45,735 bases of DNA from Rhodobiaceae bacterium UBA7804 (GCA_002480495.1 DLCG01000012.1:34956-80690), one strand, 5' to 3'. Numbered from the stretch's first letter, positions 25,111 to 35,285 are shown. The notes: generated by a model not told the origin, from the sequence alone. Numbers and translations: made by a program.

Positions 25111-25548
25111 ATGAACAAGACGCGCCTTATCGACACGAGAAACGCGAGATTGCACGGCGCGATCCTGCTGGCAGCGATCCTTGCCCTCGCCGGAGCGATG
25201 CCGCTTTCGGCGGCGGAGGCGCCGCTTCCTCCGCCCGAGCCCGCGCTCGTGCGGGTTGTTTTCGAACCGGAGGCCTCCACACCAGGCCAGACATCGCGAG
25301 AGGAACTGGCCGCATTTGCGGAGGATTTCCAGCGTCGCAGCGGGCGGCTCGAATTGCGCGCCTATGCGGGGCCGCCGCATGACACATCGTCGAATGCACG
25401 CCGTCTGGCGTTGAAGCGCGCGCTTTCCGTGCGGCGAATACTTGTTTCAAACGGGGTTACTGCGGAGCGCATACACGTGCGCGCGCTTGGGGGTACATCC
25501 GATGACGGTCCGGCGGACCGCGTCGATGTAAGGCTTTTCGGCGGCTGA
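25111..25548 (+). CDS. exported protein with degenerate OmpA-like domain (II)
   Basis: The 145-aa product has a signal peptide (GAILLAAILALAGAMPLSAAEA), a short Pro-rich spacer, then a minimal OmpA-like domain. That domain reads VRVVFEPEASTPG, LRAYAGPPHDTSSNARRLALKRALSVRRILVSNGV, then DRVDVRLFGG. The GHxD peptidoglycan motif is absent here too. It resembles the previous gene's C-terminal domain, suggesting duplication and divergence. It lies 137 nt after that gene and 34 nt before the MotA-like gene. No clear Shine-Dalgarno. Confidence 0.72.
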   Translation: MNKTRLIDTRNARLHGAILLAAILALAGAMPLSAAEAPLPPPEPALVRVVFEPEASTPGQTSREELAAFAEDFQRRSGRLELRAYAGPPHDTSSNARRLALKRALSVRRILVSNGVTAERIHVRALGGTSDDGPADRVDVRLFGG

Positions 25549-25582
25549 GGCCGCCCGTCAAAGGACAAGGGGCAGCGAACGC

Positions 25583-26545
25583 ATGGCAAGGGAAACCAGG
25601 GACGGAATCGCGCTTTCTCAACCGAGGCCATATCTGACGCGGATGATTCTCTTCATCATCCTCGCGGCTTTCGTCACCGCCATCCTCTATCGCCAGGTCG
25701 AGGTCGCCTTCCTCGCCAATCCGGGATTGAACGGTCTTATCCTCGGCGTCCTTCTGATCGGCATTCTCTACGCATTGCGGCAGGTGCAGTCACTGCGCGG
25801 CGAGATCCGCTGGGTGAACGACTTCCGGCGTGCCGACCCCGGTCTCGCCCTGCCCGCACCACCGCAGCTTCTGGCGCCCATGGCAACGATGCTCGGCGAG
25901 CGCAAGGGACGGATGCAACTCAACGCCCTTTCCATGCGCTCGATCCTCGATTCGCTCGGCTCGCGTCTCGACGAGCAGCGCGAAATCTCGCGCTACATCA
26001 TCGGCTTGCTGATCTTCCTTGGGCTTCTGGGCACCTTCTGGGGCCTGCTCACGACGGTGACATCCGTCGCGGGCACGATCCAGGGACTGAGCGTCGAAGC
26101 CGCCGATCCCGCCACCGTATTCGCGAACCTCAAGACAGGCCTCGAAGGCCCGCTGCGCGGCATGGGAACAGCCTTCTCCTCCTCGCTCTTCGGCCTTGCC
26201 GGATCGCTCGTTCTCGGCTTTCTCGACCTGCAGGCAGGACAAGCGCAGAACCGCTTCTACAACGAGCTGGAAGAATGGCTGTCGACAGTTACAAATCTTG
26301 CCGGCGATTATGATCCCGCAGCGCCCGGGATGCTCGGCGAAACGGCAAAACGGCTCCGCAACATCGAGGAGGCCATCGCATCCGGCGGCGAGCAGGCGTC
26401 GATGAAGGCTCTGGCTGGCCAGATAGCGGCTCTTACGGAGCAAATGCAGGCCGAGCGGCAGCTCCTCGTACAGATGGCGGAGAACCAGCAGGGTCTTCGG
26501 CCCGTTCTCGAAGAATTGTCCCGCCGCCTCGGCCAGCAGGGCTGA
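25583..26545 (+). CDS. MotA/TolQ/ExbB-like proton channel subunit
   Basis: A 320-aa inner-membrane protein with four predicted membrane helices (about residues 21-37, 48-66, 138-160, 192-216). The TM3/TM4 pair carries LIFLGLLGTFWGLLTTV and GMGTAFSSSLFGLAGSLVLG, typical of MotA/ExbB channel subunits. A C-terminal cytoplasmic coiled coil (KALAGQIAALTEQMQAERQL) follows. No flagellar genes are near, so it is unlikely to be the flagellar stator. It is paired with the MotB-like gene 6 nt downstream. Confidence 0.85.
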   Translation: MARETRDGIALSQPRPYLTRMILFIILAAFVTAILYRQVEVAFLANPGLNGLILGVLLIGILYALRQVQSLRGEIRWVNDFRRADPGLALPAPPQLLAPMATMLGERKGRMQLNALSMRSILDSLGSRLDEQREISRYIIGLLIFLGLLGTFWGLLTTVTSVAGTIQGLSVEAADPATVFANLKTGLEGPLRGMGTAFSSSLFGLAGSLVLGFLDLQAGQAQNRFYNELEEWLSTVTNLAGDYDPAAPGMLGETAKRLRNIEEAIASGGEQASMKALAGQIAALTEQMQAERQLLVQMAENQQGLRPVLEELSRRLGQQG

Positions 26546-26551
26546 CCCGTC

Positions 26552-27574
26552 ATGGCGCTCGTCAGCAGACGCATAAGGGGCCGCGCGCCCTCCGGGGACT
26601 ACTGGCCGGGCTTCGTCGACGCCATGTCGAGCCTGCTGCTCGTCCTGATCTTCCTGCTCACCATTTTCATGATCACACAGTTCTTCCTGAGCCAGCTCGT
26701 GAGCAACAAGGACTCCGCGCTCGAGAGCCTGAGAAGCCAGATCGCGGAACTCGTGAACCAGCTGGCGCTCGAGCGGCAGGAAAAGGCTGACCTGCAGGCA
26801 ACGATCCTCTCGCTTCAGGACTCGCTCTCGGCGGCGACAGCCGAACGCGACCGTTTGTCGGCGCTTGCCGCGGACGGTGCCGGCGCGGACGGCAGGATAG
26901 CCGAACTGGAGAGCGCCCTTTCCGAGGAAAAGAAGGTTTCGAATGAGGCCCTGGCGCAGGTCGAACTCCTGAACCAGCAGATCGCCGCGCTCCGCCGCCA
27001 GCTTGCCACACTCGAAGCCGCTCTTGAGGCGGCCGAGCAGAAGGACCGCGAACAGCAGGCTCAGATAGCGAATCTCGGCCGGCGCCTCAACGCGGCCCTT
27101 GCGCAAAAGGTTCAGGAACTCGCGAAATATCGCTCGGAATTCTTTGGAAGATTGCGCGCCATTCTCGGCGACCGGCAGGATATCGAAATCGTGGGCGACC
27201 GTTTCGCCATGCAGTCCGAAATATTCTTCGCTTCCGGCTCCGCCGACATCAACCCCTCGGGCGAGCAGCAGCTCGACAAGATCGCGCAGGCTATAAGGGA
27301 AATAGCGGCCGAAATTCCCGGCGATATCCCATGGGTGCTGCGCGTCGACGGGCACACCGACGCCAATCCGATCTCGACGCCCCAGTTTCCCTCGAACTGG
27401 TATCTCTCCAGTGCTCGCGCGATCGCGGTCGTGAACTACCTGATCGAGAAGGGCGTGCCCGAGAACAGGCTGGTCGCCGCCGGTTTCGGCCAGTACCACC
27501 CTCTTGAGCAAAGCGGCGGCGAGGCCGCGAACCGGCGCAATCGCCGCATCGAGTTCAAGCTGACGGAACGCTGA
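26552..27574 (+). CDS. MotB-like protein with OmpA peptidoglycan-binding domain
   Basis: The 340-aa product has one N-terminal helix with the conserved acidic residue (Asp23 in PGFVDAMSSLLLVLIFLLT). A long coiled coil (about 52-190, ALESLRSQIAELVNQLALER...) leads to an intact OmpA-like domain (FFASGSADINPSGEQQ, LRVDGHTDANPI, WYLSSARAIAVVNYL, NRRNRRIEF). Unlike the two upstream proteins it keeps the GHTD and Arg peptidoglycan contacts. It should act with the MotA-like neighbour as a proton-driven, wall-anchored motor. The much longer coil distinguishes it from flagellar MotB. Its stop abuts that of the convergent PON-like gene with no spacer. Confidence 0.88.
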   Translation: MALVSRRIRGRAPSGDYWPGFVDAMSSLLLVLIFLLTIFMITQFFLSQLVSNKDSALESLRSQIAELVNQLALERQEKADLQATILSLQDSLSAATAERDRLSALAADGAGADGRIAELESALSEEKKVSNEALAQVELLNQQIAALRRQLATLEAALEAAEQKDREQQAQIANLGRRLNAALAQKVQELAKYRSEFFGRLRAILGDRQDIEIVGDRFAMQSEIFFASGSADINPSGEQQLDKIAQAIREIAAEIPGDIPWVLRVDGHTDANPISTPQFPSNWYLSSARAIAVVNYLIEKGVPENRLVAAGFGQYHPLEQSGGEAANRRNRRIEFKLTER

Positions 27575-28669
27575 TTACCAGGCGCGCAGTTCGTCCGACT
27601 GGTTGCAGACCAGAACCTCCGGCTCGAAAACCTGCCCAAGCAGCATCTTGTCTCCATAGCCGGCGGCAACGCTGATACCCGAAATCTGCTCGCCGAGATT
27701 GAGATAGATCGTGCCTGCCCTCTTCCGGGAAGGCTCGATACGCACCACCTGGCTGGGCGAAAGCTCCTCCGGATCGGAAGCATGAGCGACAAAATCGAGC
27801 ACCTTTGGATGCGCGCCGATGAGGAGCGTCCCGTCCGGCTGCACGTCGATATTGTCGACGCCGGTTCCAAGCCGGACATTGTCGACCGCCTTGAGATCGC
27901 CCGTTGCCGGGTTGCGGTCATAGATATACATGCTCATGCCCAGCGCCGAAGCGGCATAGACCGTCTTGCCGTCCGGGCTCATGTTTATCCCGTTCGCGTA
28001 GAGAAGAGTATCGGCTGCCACCCTTGCATTCTCGCCATCGAAATAAACGACGTTCGAATTGCGGAGCAGAAGCCCGTCACCAAGGGTTCGCCCCAGTGAA
28101 CTCTTCGCCGTGTGATCGTTGGTCGCATAGAAGCTGCGCGGACCGGCGGCGAGCACATCGTTGAGGGAAATGAAAAGCGAGCTATCGACGCTTTCCTCAT
28201 GAGAGAGCGTGCCGTCCATAGCGATGTCGAAAATCTCGACCCTGTCGCCTCCGCTCGCCGGATGATTCACGGCAAAGAGTTTGCGCGCTCCGTCCTCGCC
28301 CAGATAGAGGCTGATGCCATGCGGACGAAAATCCTCGGGCATGGCGGGCGTGACGGGATAGAGCTTCCAGTCTTCCTCTGGCGCGGACAGATCGATCGCG
28401 TAGATACCGCCACGAATTGCATTCGCCCCGGAGGCGCCGGACATGACCGCGCGGCGGTCATAGGCCGAGATATAGGCAACCTTGCGCTCGTGATCGATGA
28501 CGATGTCTTCAGGACCTGGAACCGCCGGAATCGCACGGCAGTCGGCGGCGATTTCCTGCCGGATACCGGTGAAGTAACCCGCGGCGGAAAGAAAACGCCA
28601 GACGAGAACGCTCACAATGACGACAGCGGCAAGGGCCACATAACCCGCAATACGCCAACCCCTGGACAT
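27575..28669 (-). CDS. paraoxonase-like lactonase/arylesterase, membrane-anchored
   Basis: Six-bladed propeller hydrolase of the PON family (364 aa). The N-terminal helix (residues 7-28) is a membrane anchor or uncleaved signal, so the enzyme should face the periplasm. Animal PON1 residues can be matched in order: calcium ligands Glu54-Asp55 (GPEDIV), Asn170-Asp171 (LNDV), Asn226 (ANGIN), Asp272-Asn273 (VDNI), and the His-His dyad His117 (RPHGIS) and His136 (NHPAS). Lactonase, arylesterase or quorum-quenching activity is plausible; the substrate is unknown. GAGGAAAG precedes the ATG. Confidence 0.87.
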   Translation of the reverse strand: MSRGWRIAGYVALAAVVIVSVLVWRFLSAAGYFTGIRQEIAADCRAIPAVPGPEDIVIDHERKVAYISAYDRRAVMSGASGANAIRGGIYAIDLSAPEEDWKLYPVTPAMPEDFRPHGISLYLGEDGARKLFAVNHPASGGDRVEIFDIAMDGTLSHEESVDSSLFISLNDVLAAGPRSFYATNDHTAKSSLGRTLGDGLLLRNSNVVYFDGENARVAADTLLYANGINMSPDGKTVYAASALGMSMYIYDRNPATGDLKAVDNVRLGTGVDNIDVQPDGTLLIGAHPKVLDFVAHASDPEELSPSQVVRIEPSRKRAGTIYLNLGEQISGISVAAGYGDKMLLGQVFEPEVLVCNQSDELRAW

Positions 28670-28692
28670 ATTCTTTCCTCTTCCTGATGCAG

Positions 28693-30887
<2,195 letters not shown>

Positions 30888-31109
30888 ATGAAGAAAGAAA
30901 CTCATCCGGACTACCACTTCATCACCGTTCAGATGAACGATGGCTCGACATTCAAGACCCGCTCGACCTATGGCGCCGAAGGCGACACGCTGGTTCTCGA
31001 CATCGATCCGACCACGCACCCGGCCTGGACCGGCGGCGGCCAGCAGATCCTCGATCGCGGCGGCCGTGTGAGCCGGTTCAAGAAAAAGTTCGGCTTTATC
31101 AGCGGCTGA
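30888..31109 (+). CDS. rpmE: 50S ribosomal protein L31
   Basis: A 73-aa ribosomal protein: MKKETHPDYHFITVQMNDG, TRSTYG, then the Asp/Pro-rich middle DIDPTTHPAWTG and the C-terminal RVSRFKKKFG. It lacks the zinc-binding cysteines of the C+ form, so it is the zinc-independent type in sequence. AGGAAGG precedes the ATG. A promoter and terminator of its own make it monocistronic. Confidence 0.97.
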   Translation: MKKETHPDYHFITVQMNDGSTFKTRSTYGAEGDTLVLDIDPTTHPAWTGGGQQILDRGGRVSRFKKKFGFISG

Positions 31110-31131
31110 CCTCGAGCACCTCGAGAAAGGC

Positions 31132-31159
31132 AAAAAGCCCCGCTTCGGCGGGGCTTTTT
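31132..31159. terminator. bidirectional terminator between rpmE and DUF1465 gene
   Basis: GCCCCGC (31137-31143), TTCG tetraloop, GCGGGGC (31148-31154), flanked by five A on the left and five T on the right. It can serve both the plus-strand rpmE and the convergent minus-strand gene ending at 31185. Confidence 0.9.
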
Positions 31160-31184
31160 CTTTGTCGGGGCGGCTTCAGAAGAC

Positions 31185-31775
31185 TTATTCGGGACGGTGC
31201 TTGCGGCGCCCGAATTCACGGCGCGGAAATTCCACGGCAAGCTGCTCCCGGAAGAAACCCTCGACGCGGGCGAACTGGTCGGCAAGCGGATGGCTTTTCG
31301 AGACAGAGGTGCCTGTCATGCGCAGTTGATTGTCCAGCCGCTCCACCCGGGCGTAGAGACGCTCGGACCGCTCGATGAGACCTTTGAGTTCCGCCGGCAA
31401 GCCATCAACTCCCTCAAAACGAGGCTGACGGGCGATCTGCTTGGTCGCCAGGGCATATTTCTCGGAATTGGCTTCTTCGGTTGTCATTTCGCCTTCATGG
31501 ACCGCCTTGCGAACCAGAAGCCAGGAAGCGACCTGCATCAGACGAGTGGTGAGGCGCATGCTCTCGCCCGCATAGGCAAGCGACGCTTCCCGCGGAAGCA
31601 GGCGGGCGGCCTCACGGCCCGGACCGTCCAGATAGGCGGAGGTCTCCTCAACGAGGCGCATCCCCTCGCTATAGGTGCGCTGGAACAGGCCCGACGCCAT
31701 GAATTCCGAAAGAGTCACGCATTCGGCCCCCGCGAAGCCGATCTCGTTATCGTCCCTCGTGTCGTAAACGCTCAT
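31185..31775 (-). CDS. DUF1465-family protein
   Basis: A 196-aa, mainly helical cytoplasmic protein: LSEFMASGLFQRTYSEGMRLVEETSAYLDGPGREAARLLPREASLAYAGESMRLTTRLMQVASWLL is the conserved core. DUF1465 is an alphaproteobacterial family without a settled function. The start at 31775 has a GGGGAAAG site; the frame is open to 31883, but the added part overlaps the terminator-proximal region and has no Shine-Dalgarno. It lies downstream of the probable sRNA terminator and so needs its own promoter. Confidence 0.82.
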   Translation of the reverse strand: MSVYDTRDDNEIGFAGAECVTLSEFMASGLFQRTYSEGMRLVEETSAYLDGPGREAARLLPREASLAYAGESMRLTTRLMQVASWLLVRKAVHEGEMTTEEANSEKYALATKQIARQPRFEGVDGLPAELKGLIERSERLYARVERLDNQLRMTGTSVSKSHPLADQFARVEGFFREQLAVEFPRREFGRRKHRPE

Positions 31776-31907
31776 CCGCTTTCCCCAGTCCCTTGTTACG
31801 CATCCGGCGGAGGGGTTGCTCCATACCGGCACACTCGGGACCTGAAGGATCAATATCCGTGCCATCGGCAGGCGGGGAAGCAACCGACGAAGGATTCAGG
31901 GGCGGAA

Positions 31908-31940
31908 AACAAAAAAGAGCCGCGGGAAAGCCCGCGGCTC
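31908..31940 (-). terminator. strong Rho-independent terminator
   Basis: Perfect 10-bp stem GAGCCGCGGG / CCCGCGGCTC with a 4-base loop (31917-31940), followed on the minus strand by six T. It lies upstream of the DUF1465 gene and about 210 nt after the DUF1192 stop. Confidence 0.9.
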
Positions 31941-32100
31941 AGTTCTAACAGGGAGGCGTCAAACAGAGTGGATAGGAGCCACTCAAATCCAGAAGACTGG
32001 ATTACGCAAGGTCACCCTAGCGCCTTCATTCCTAACAGCAAGTTAATCTTGTGGCAATTTGACGCGGGCCGCCGGGGCTCCGTCAGGCCCGGCACCAGAC
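31908..32100 (-). ncRNA. candidate small RNA ending at a strong terminator
   Basis: On the minus strand three hairpins lie in a row: AATCCAG-TCTT-CTGGATT (32003-31986), GAGTGG-7 nt-CCACTC (31984-31966) and the terminator at 31940-31917 with its T tract. The second loop contains CTCCT and the spacer before the terminator contains CCTCCC, both able to pair with Shine-Dalgarno sequences. The 5' end is not defined; a GC hairpin (GCCGGG/CCCGGC region near 32068-32096) may be part of it. The alternative is a structured 3' UTR of the DUF1192 gene. Confidence 0.4.
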
Positions 32101-32151
32101 CCCAAACATCCGAAAAAAGACAGTGTCTTCAGGACGTTAACCAAAGACCGT

Positions 32152-32352
32152 CTATTTCTTGAACAAGGCCTCCGCGGCCGAACGTGAGCCCTGCTTCTTG
32201 CTCAGCTGATCCCGAATACGTGCAATTTCGGCCTCGAGGGCGGTGATTCGTTCCTCGAGCTCCTCGATACCGAGTAGCGTCAGATCCTCGCGGGCGAGCG
32301 CCTGAAGCGCTTCTCCTCGCCGCCGCCTCGGCTCCAGGTCGTCACTGTCCAT
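32152..32352 (-). CDS. DUF1192-family small protein
   Basis: A 66-aa protein with an acidic/basic N-terminus (MDSDDLEPRRR), a central LTLLGIEELEERITALEAEIARIRDQL helix and a basic tail. DUF1192 is a short coiled-coil family of alphaproteobacteria with no assigned function. AGAGGAG precedes the ATG. It is divergent from the quinone oxidoreductase gene. Confidence 0.85.
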   Translation of the reverse strand: MDSDDLEPRRRRGEALQALAREDLTLLGIEELEERITALEAEIARIRDQLSKKQGSRSAAEALFKK

Positions 32353-32453
32353 CCCGCGCTCCTCTTTGCGTCCCGTCGCCTCGGTTGCCAGTTTGGGGGT
32401 GCCGGGCTAGACCTGCAACCCGCCCGATGTGAGGCAAGCCCGGAGGTGACGAC

Positions 32454-33449
32454 ATGGCCGAACTGCCGAAGACCATGAAAGTGATCGCTATCCGCGAACC
32501 CGGCGGACCGGAGGTGCTGGAACTGGCGGAGATCGAAACGCCTTTGCCTGCGCATGGCGAAATCCTGATCCGCGTGAACGCTGCGGGCGTGAACAGGCCC
32601 GACACCATCCAGCGCATGGGGCTCTATCCACCGCCGCCTGGCGCACCGGAAACGCCGGGACTCGAGGTCGCGGGCGAAGTTGTCGCCACGGGCCCGGGCG
32701 TTACCCGCTGGCAGGCGGGCGACAAGGTCTGCGCACTGGTGGGCGGAGGGGGCTATGCCGAATATTGCCTCGCCCACGAGGCCCATGCCCTGCCTGTGCC
32801 GAAGGGTCTTTCCATGACGGAAGCAGCGGCGCTGCCGGAAACCTTCTTCACCGTCTGGACCAATGTCTTCGAGCGGGGCGCCCTGAAGCCCGGCGAAACC
32901 TTGCTCGTTCACGGCGGCACGAGCGGTATCGGCACGACGGCGATCCAGCTTGCCGCGATTTTCGGATCGAAGGTGATCGCAACGGCCGGTTCGGCGGAGA
33001 AATGCGCCGCATGCGGCAAGCTCGGCGCTCATGCCGTGAACTACCGCGAGCAGGATTTCGTGGAATCGGTTAAGACGCTGACCGACGGACGCGGCGCCGA
33101 CGTTATCCTCGACATGGTGGGCGGCGACTATATCGAACGAAACATAAAGGCCGCCGCGGTTGACGGGCGGATCGTTTCCATTGCCTTCCTCAACGGATCG
33201 AAGGCGGAAGTGAATTTCATGCCCGTCATGCTCAAGCGCCTCACGCTGACAGGCTCGACGCTGCGCCCGCGCAGCATCGAGGAGAAGGCGGCCCTCGCCT
33301 CCGCGCTAGAAGCGAAGGTTTGGCCGCTCATCGAGGCGGGGCGCGTGAAACCGTTGATCGACAATGTGTTTCCCCTCGCGCGAGCGGCCGATGCGCATGC
33401 CCTTATGGAAAAGAGCAGCCATATCGGAAAGATCGTGCTCGAGATCTGA
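32454..33449 (+). CDS. NAD(P)H:quinone oxidoreductase (zeta-crystallin/PIG3 type)
   Basis: Zinc-free medium-chain dehydrogenase of 331 aa reducing quinones or enals with NADPH. It shows AAGVNRPDTIQRMGLYPPPPGAPETPGLEVAGEV (QOR family, no Zn Cys), the nucleotide site HGGTSGIGTTAIQLA and the C-terminal segment AHALMEKSSHIGKIVLE. AGGTGA precedes the ATG. Substrate is not decided by sequence. Confidence 0.92.
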   Translation: MAELPKTMKVIAIREPGGPEVLELAEIETPLPAHGEILIRVNAAGVNRPDTIQRMGLYPPPPGAPETPGLEVAGEVVATGPGVTRWQAGDKVCALVGGGGYAEYCLAHEAHALPVPKGLSMTEAAALPETFFTVWTNVFERGALKPGETLLVHGGTSGIGTTAIQLAAIFGSKVIATAGSAEKCAACGKLGAHAVNYREQDFVESVKTLTDGRGADVILDMVGGDYIERNIKAAAVDGRIVSIAFLNGSKAEVNFMPVMLKRLTLTGSTLRPRSIEEKAALASALEAKVWPLIEAGRVKPLIDNVFPLARAADAHALMEKSSHIGKIVLEI

Positions 33450-33597
33450 GCGCTGCCGTAAAATTTTCCTTTCCCGGCGGAACCTTTCGCTCCGGCAAGC
33501 ATAGTTATGGGCAAGGAACGCGCTCGCCTGTGCGGAAGAAAATCCGCACAAGGAATGCCTCCTGCAGACTGCTGGTGTGAATTGAACAGGGAAACAG

Positions 33598-34161
33598 ATG
33601 ATGGCCACGAACAGGCGCAGTTTCATCGGTCTTGCGCTCGCCCTTGCCGCGCTGGTCTCGCTCGGGACCTTTGAGAAGGCGAAGGCCGCGACGGCGGAAG
33701 ACCTCAACAAGGAAGCGCAGCTTGCGCTCGACAAGCTCTATCGCACGAACCCGGTCGCGAAGGACATTTCGGAGAAGGCGGAGGCCGTTCTGGTCTTTCC
33801 CAGCATCGTGAAGGCCGGCCTCGTCTTCGGCGGCGCCTATGGCGAAGGGGTGCTGATGGAAGATGGCGCGGTGAAGAACTACTACAACTCCGTGACAGGT
33901 TCCTGGGGCCTGCAGGCGGGAGCGCAGTCCTATGGCTATGCCGTCTTCCTCATGAACGACAAGGCCGTCAACTACCTGAAGGAAAGCCATGGCTGGGAGC
34001 TCGGCGTCGGCCCGACTGTCGTCGTGGTGGACGAGGGTGCGGCGAAGAACCTTTCGACCTCCACGCTGAAGGAAGATGCCTATGCCTTCATCTTCGATCA
34101 GGAAGGCCTGATGGCGGGTGTGAGCATCGAGGGCACGAAGATCTCCGAGATCGAGCGCTAA
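33598..34161 (+). CDS. exported SYLF (Ysc84-like) lipid-binding protein
   Basis: The 187-aa product has an N-terminal export signal with a twin-arginine-like NRRSFIGLALALAALVSL. A SYLF domain follows: KAEAVLVFPSIVKAGLVFGGAYGEGVLM, AQSYGYAVFLMNDKAVNYL and DAYAFIFDQEGLMAGVSIEGTKISEI. SYLF domains bind phosphoinositides in eukaryotes; the bacterial role is unclear, with links to stress. ATG at 33598 or 33601; the former has an AGGGA site. It has its own terminator. Confidence 0.9.
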   Translation: MMATNRRSFIGLALALAALVSLGTFEKAKAATAEDLNKEAQLALDKLYRTNPVAKDISEKAEAVLVFPSIVKAGLVFGGAYGEGVLMEDGAVKNYYNSVTGSWGLQAGAQSYGYAVFLMNDKAVNYLKESHGWELGVGPTVVVVDEGAAKNLSTSTLKEDAYAFIFDQEGLMAGVSIEGTKISEIER

Positions 34162-34177
34162 CAGCCCGAAATCGCGG

Positions 34178-34213
34178 AAAAGGCCGGAATCCTCAAGGGT
34201 TCCGGCCTTTTTT
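34178..34213 (+). terminator. Rho-independent terminator after SYLF gene
   Basis: AAGGCCGGAA (34180-34189) pairs with TTCCGGCCTT (34200-34209), with extra CCT/AGG pairing in the loop, followed by a T run. Confidence 0.9.
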
Positions 34214-34342
34214 CATGGGCGGGCGGTCCGACATTCCGCTTTCATTGCCCGCCTTTTCGCCCTATATACGGGGCCAATATCCCTCATCAATGGACATGAA
34301 AGCGGTTTATCCGGAAGCCCCGGGTGGATCAGAGGAACTGAC

Positions 34343-35074
34343 ATGGCACAGCCCCTTATGCCCAAGGCGACGGCCGTCTGGCTCGTCGAGAATACCTCGC
34401 TCACCTTCGAACAGGTGGCGGATTTCTGCGGTCTTCACGTGCTCGAGGTGAAGGGCATCGCCGATGGCGACGTGGCGCAGGGGATCAAGGGCATGGACCC
34501 GGTCGCCTCCGGCCAGCTTACCCGCGCCGAGATCGAGCGTTGCCAGAACGACTCCGATGCGCGCCTGCAAGTGTCGGAAAGCAAATACAAATTGCCGCCC
34601 ATCGCGCCGCGCAAGGGCCCGCGCTACACGCCCGTGTCGCGCCGTCAGGACCGCCCGGACGCCATCGCCTGGCTGGTCCGCAACCATCCCGAACTGACGG
34701 ATGCGCAGATCTCCAAGCTCGTCGGCACGACGAAGCCGACCATCCAGTCGGTCCGCGACCGCAGCCACTGGAACTCGGCGAACATCAAGCCCGTCGATCC
34801 CGTAACCCTCGGACTCTGCACGCAGATCGAACTCGACGCCGCCGTTCAGAAGGCAGCCCGCAAGGCCGAGCGCGAGCGCAAGAAGGCCGCGAAGGCGGCT
34901 GGCGGTACGGGCGAGACCCTGCTGCCCGCGAGCGAAACGACCGCCCCCGAACCCGCGCCGGAGCCCGAAATCGCGGCCGATGAGGAAGAGGACCGGGAGA
35001 AGAAGAGCTACGACGCCGACAGCGTCTTCGCGAAGCTCAAGGACGTGAAGATCGAGGACGAAAGCGAGGATTAG
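34343..35074 (+). CDS. DUF1013/TrcR-type DNA-binding regulator
   Basis: The 243-aa product carries two helix-turn-helix-like units: TAVWLVENTSLTFEQVADFCGLHVLEVKGIADG and AIAWLVRNHPELTDAQISKLVGTTKPTIQSVRDRSHWN. A Lys/Arg-rich helix and an acidic Glu/Asp-rich C-terminal tail follow. The family (DUF1013) is restricted to alphaproteobacteria; I recall it being named TrcR, a cell-cycle transcription regulator. AGAGGA precedes the ATG. Monocistronic, with its own terminator. Confidence 0.88.
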   Translation: MAQPLMPKATAVWLVENTSLTFEQVADFCGLHVLEVKGIADGDVAQGIKGMDPVASGQLTRAEIERCQNDSDARLQVSESKYKLPPIAPRKGPRYTPVSRRQDRPDAIAWLVRNHPELTDAQISKLVGTTKPTIQSVRDRSHWNSANIKPVDPVTLGLCTQIELDAAVQKAARKAERERKKAAKAAGGTGETLLPASETTAPEPAPEPEIAADEEEDREKKSYDADSVFAKLKDVKIEDESED

Positions 35075-35106
35075 TCCCGGCTTTCGGACGCGAACCGTCA
35101 CAAATG

Positions 35107-35133
35107 AAAGGCGCGGGAAACCGCGCCTTTTTT
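35107..35133 (+). terminator. Rho-independent terminator after TrcR-type gene
   Basis: AAAGGCGCGG (35107-35116), GAAA tetraloop, CCGCGCCTTT (35121-35130), then more T. Confidence 0.92.
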
Positions 35134-35267
35134 GTTTCCGTCCGCATCCGTCATCAAAATGTCACGAAATCATCACAAAGGGAAGACTTATCCCCGTCCG
35201 TGTACGGATAAAGGAAAAGTTGTCCCCGGTTCCCCCCCGCCGCGAAATTTGACTTCGCTGATTTCGA

Positions 35268-35285
35268 CCCTCCCCGAGGGGAGGG
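35268..35285. repeat. GC-rich palindrome
   Basis: CCCTCCCC-GA-GGGGAGGG, an 18-nt near-perfect palindrome in the 259-nt convergent gap between the TrcR-type and SDR genes. It may be a small REP-like unit; no second copy was noticed in this window. Confidence 0.4.

Larger units (their letters stand above)
31776..32151. other. 376-nt region between DUF1465 and DUF1192 genes
   Basis: No reading frame of note. It contains a strong minus-strand terminator (31908-31940) preceded by two further hairpins, together suggesting a small RNA or an unusually long DUF1192 3' UTR (separate entry). Confidence 0.6.

Noticed and set aside
33479..33505. GGAAC upstream of the SYLF gene as an EcfG-type stress promoter
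   Set aside because: The expected CGTT at 16-17 nt is missing; the nearest GTT is too far.
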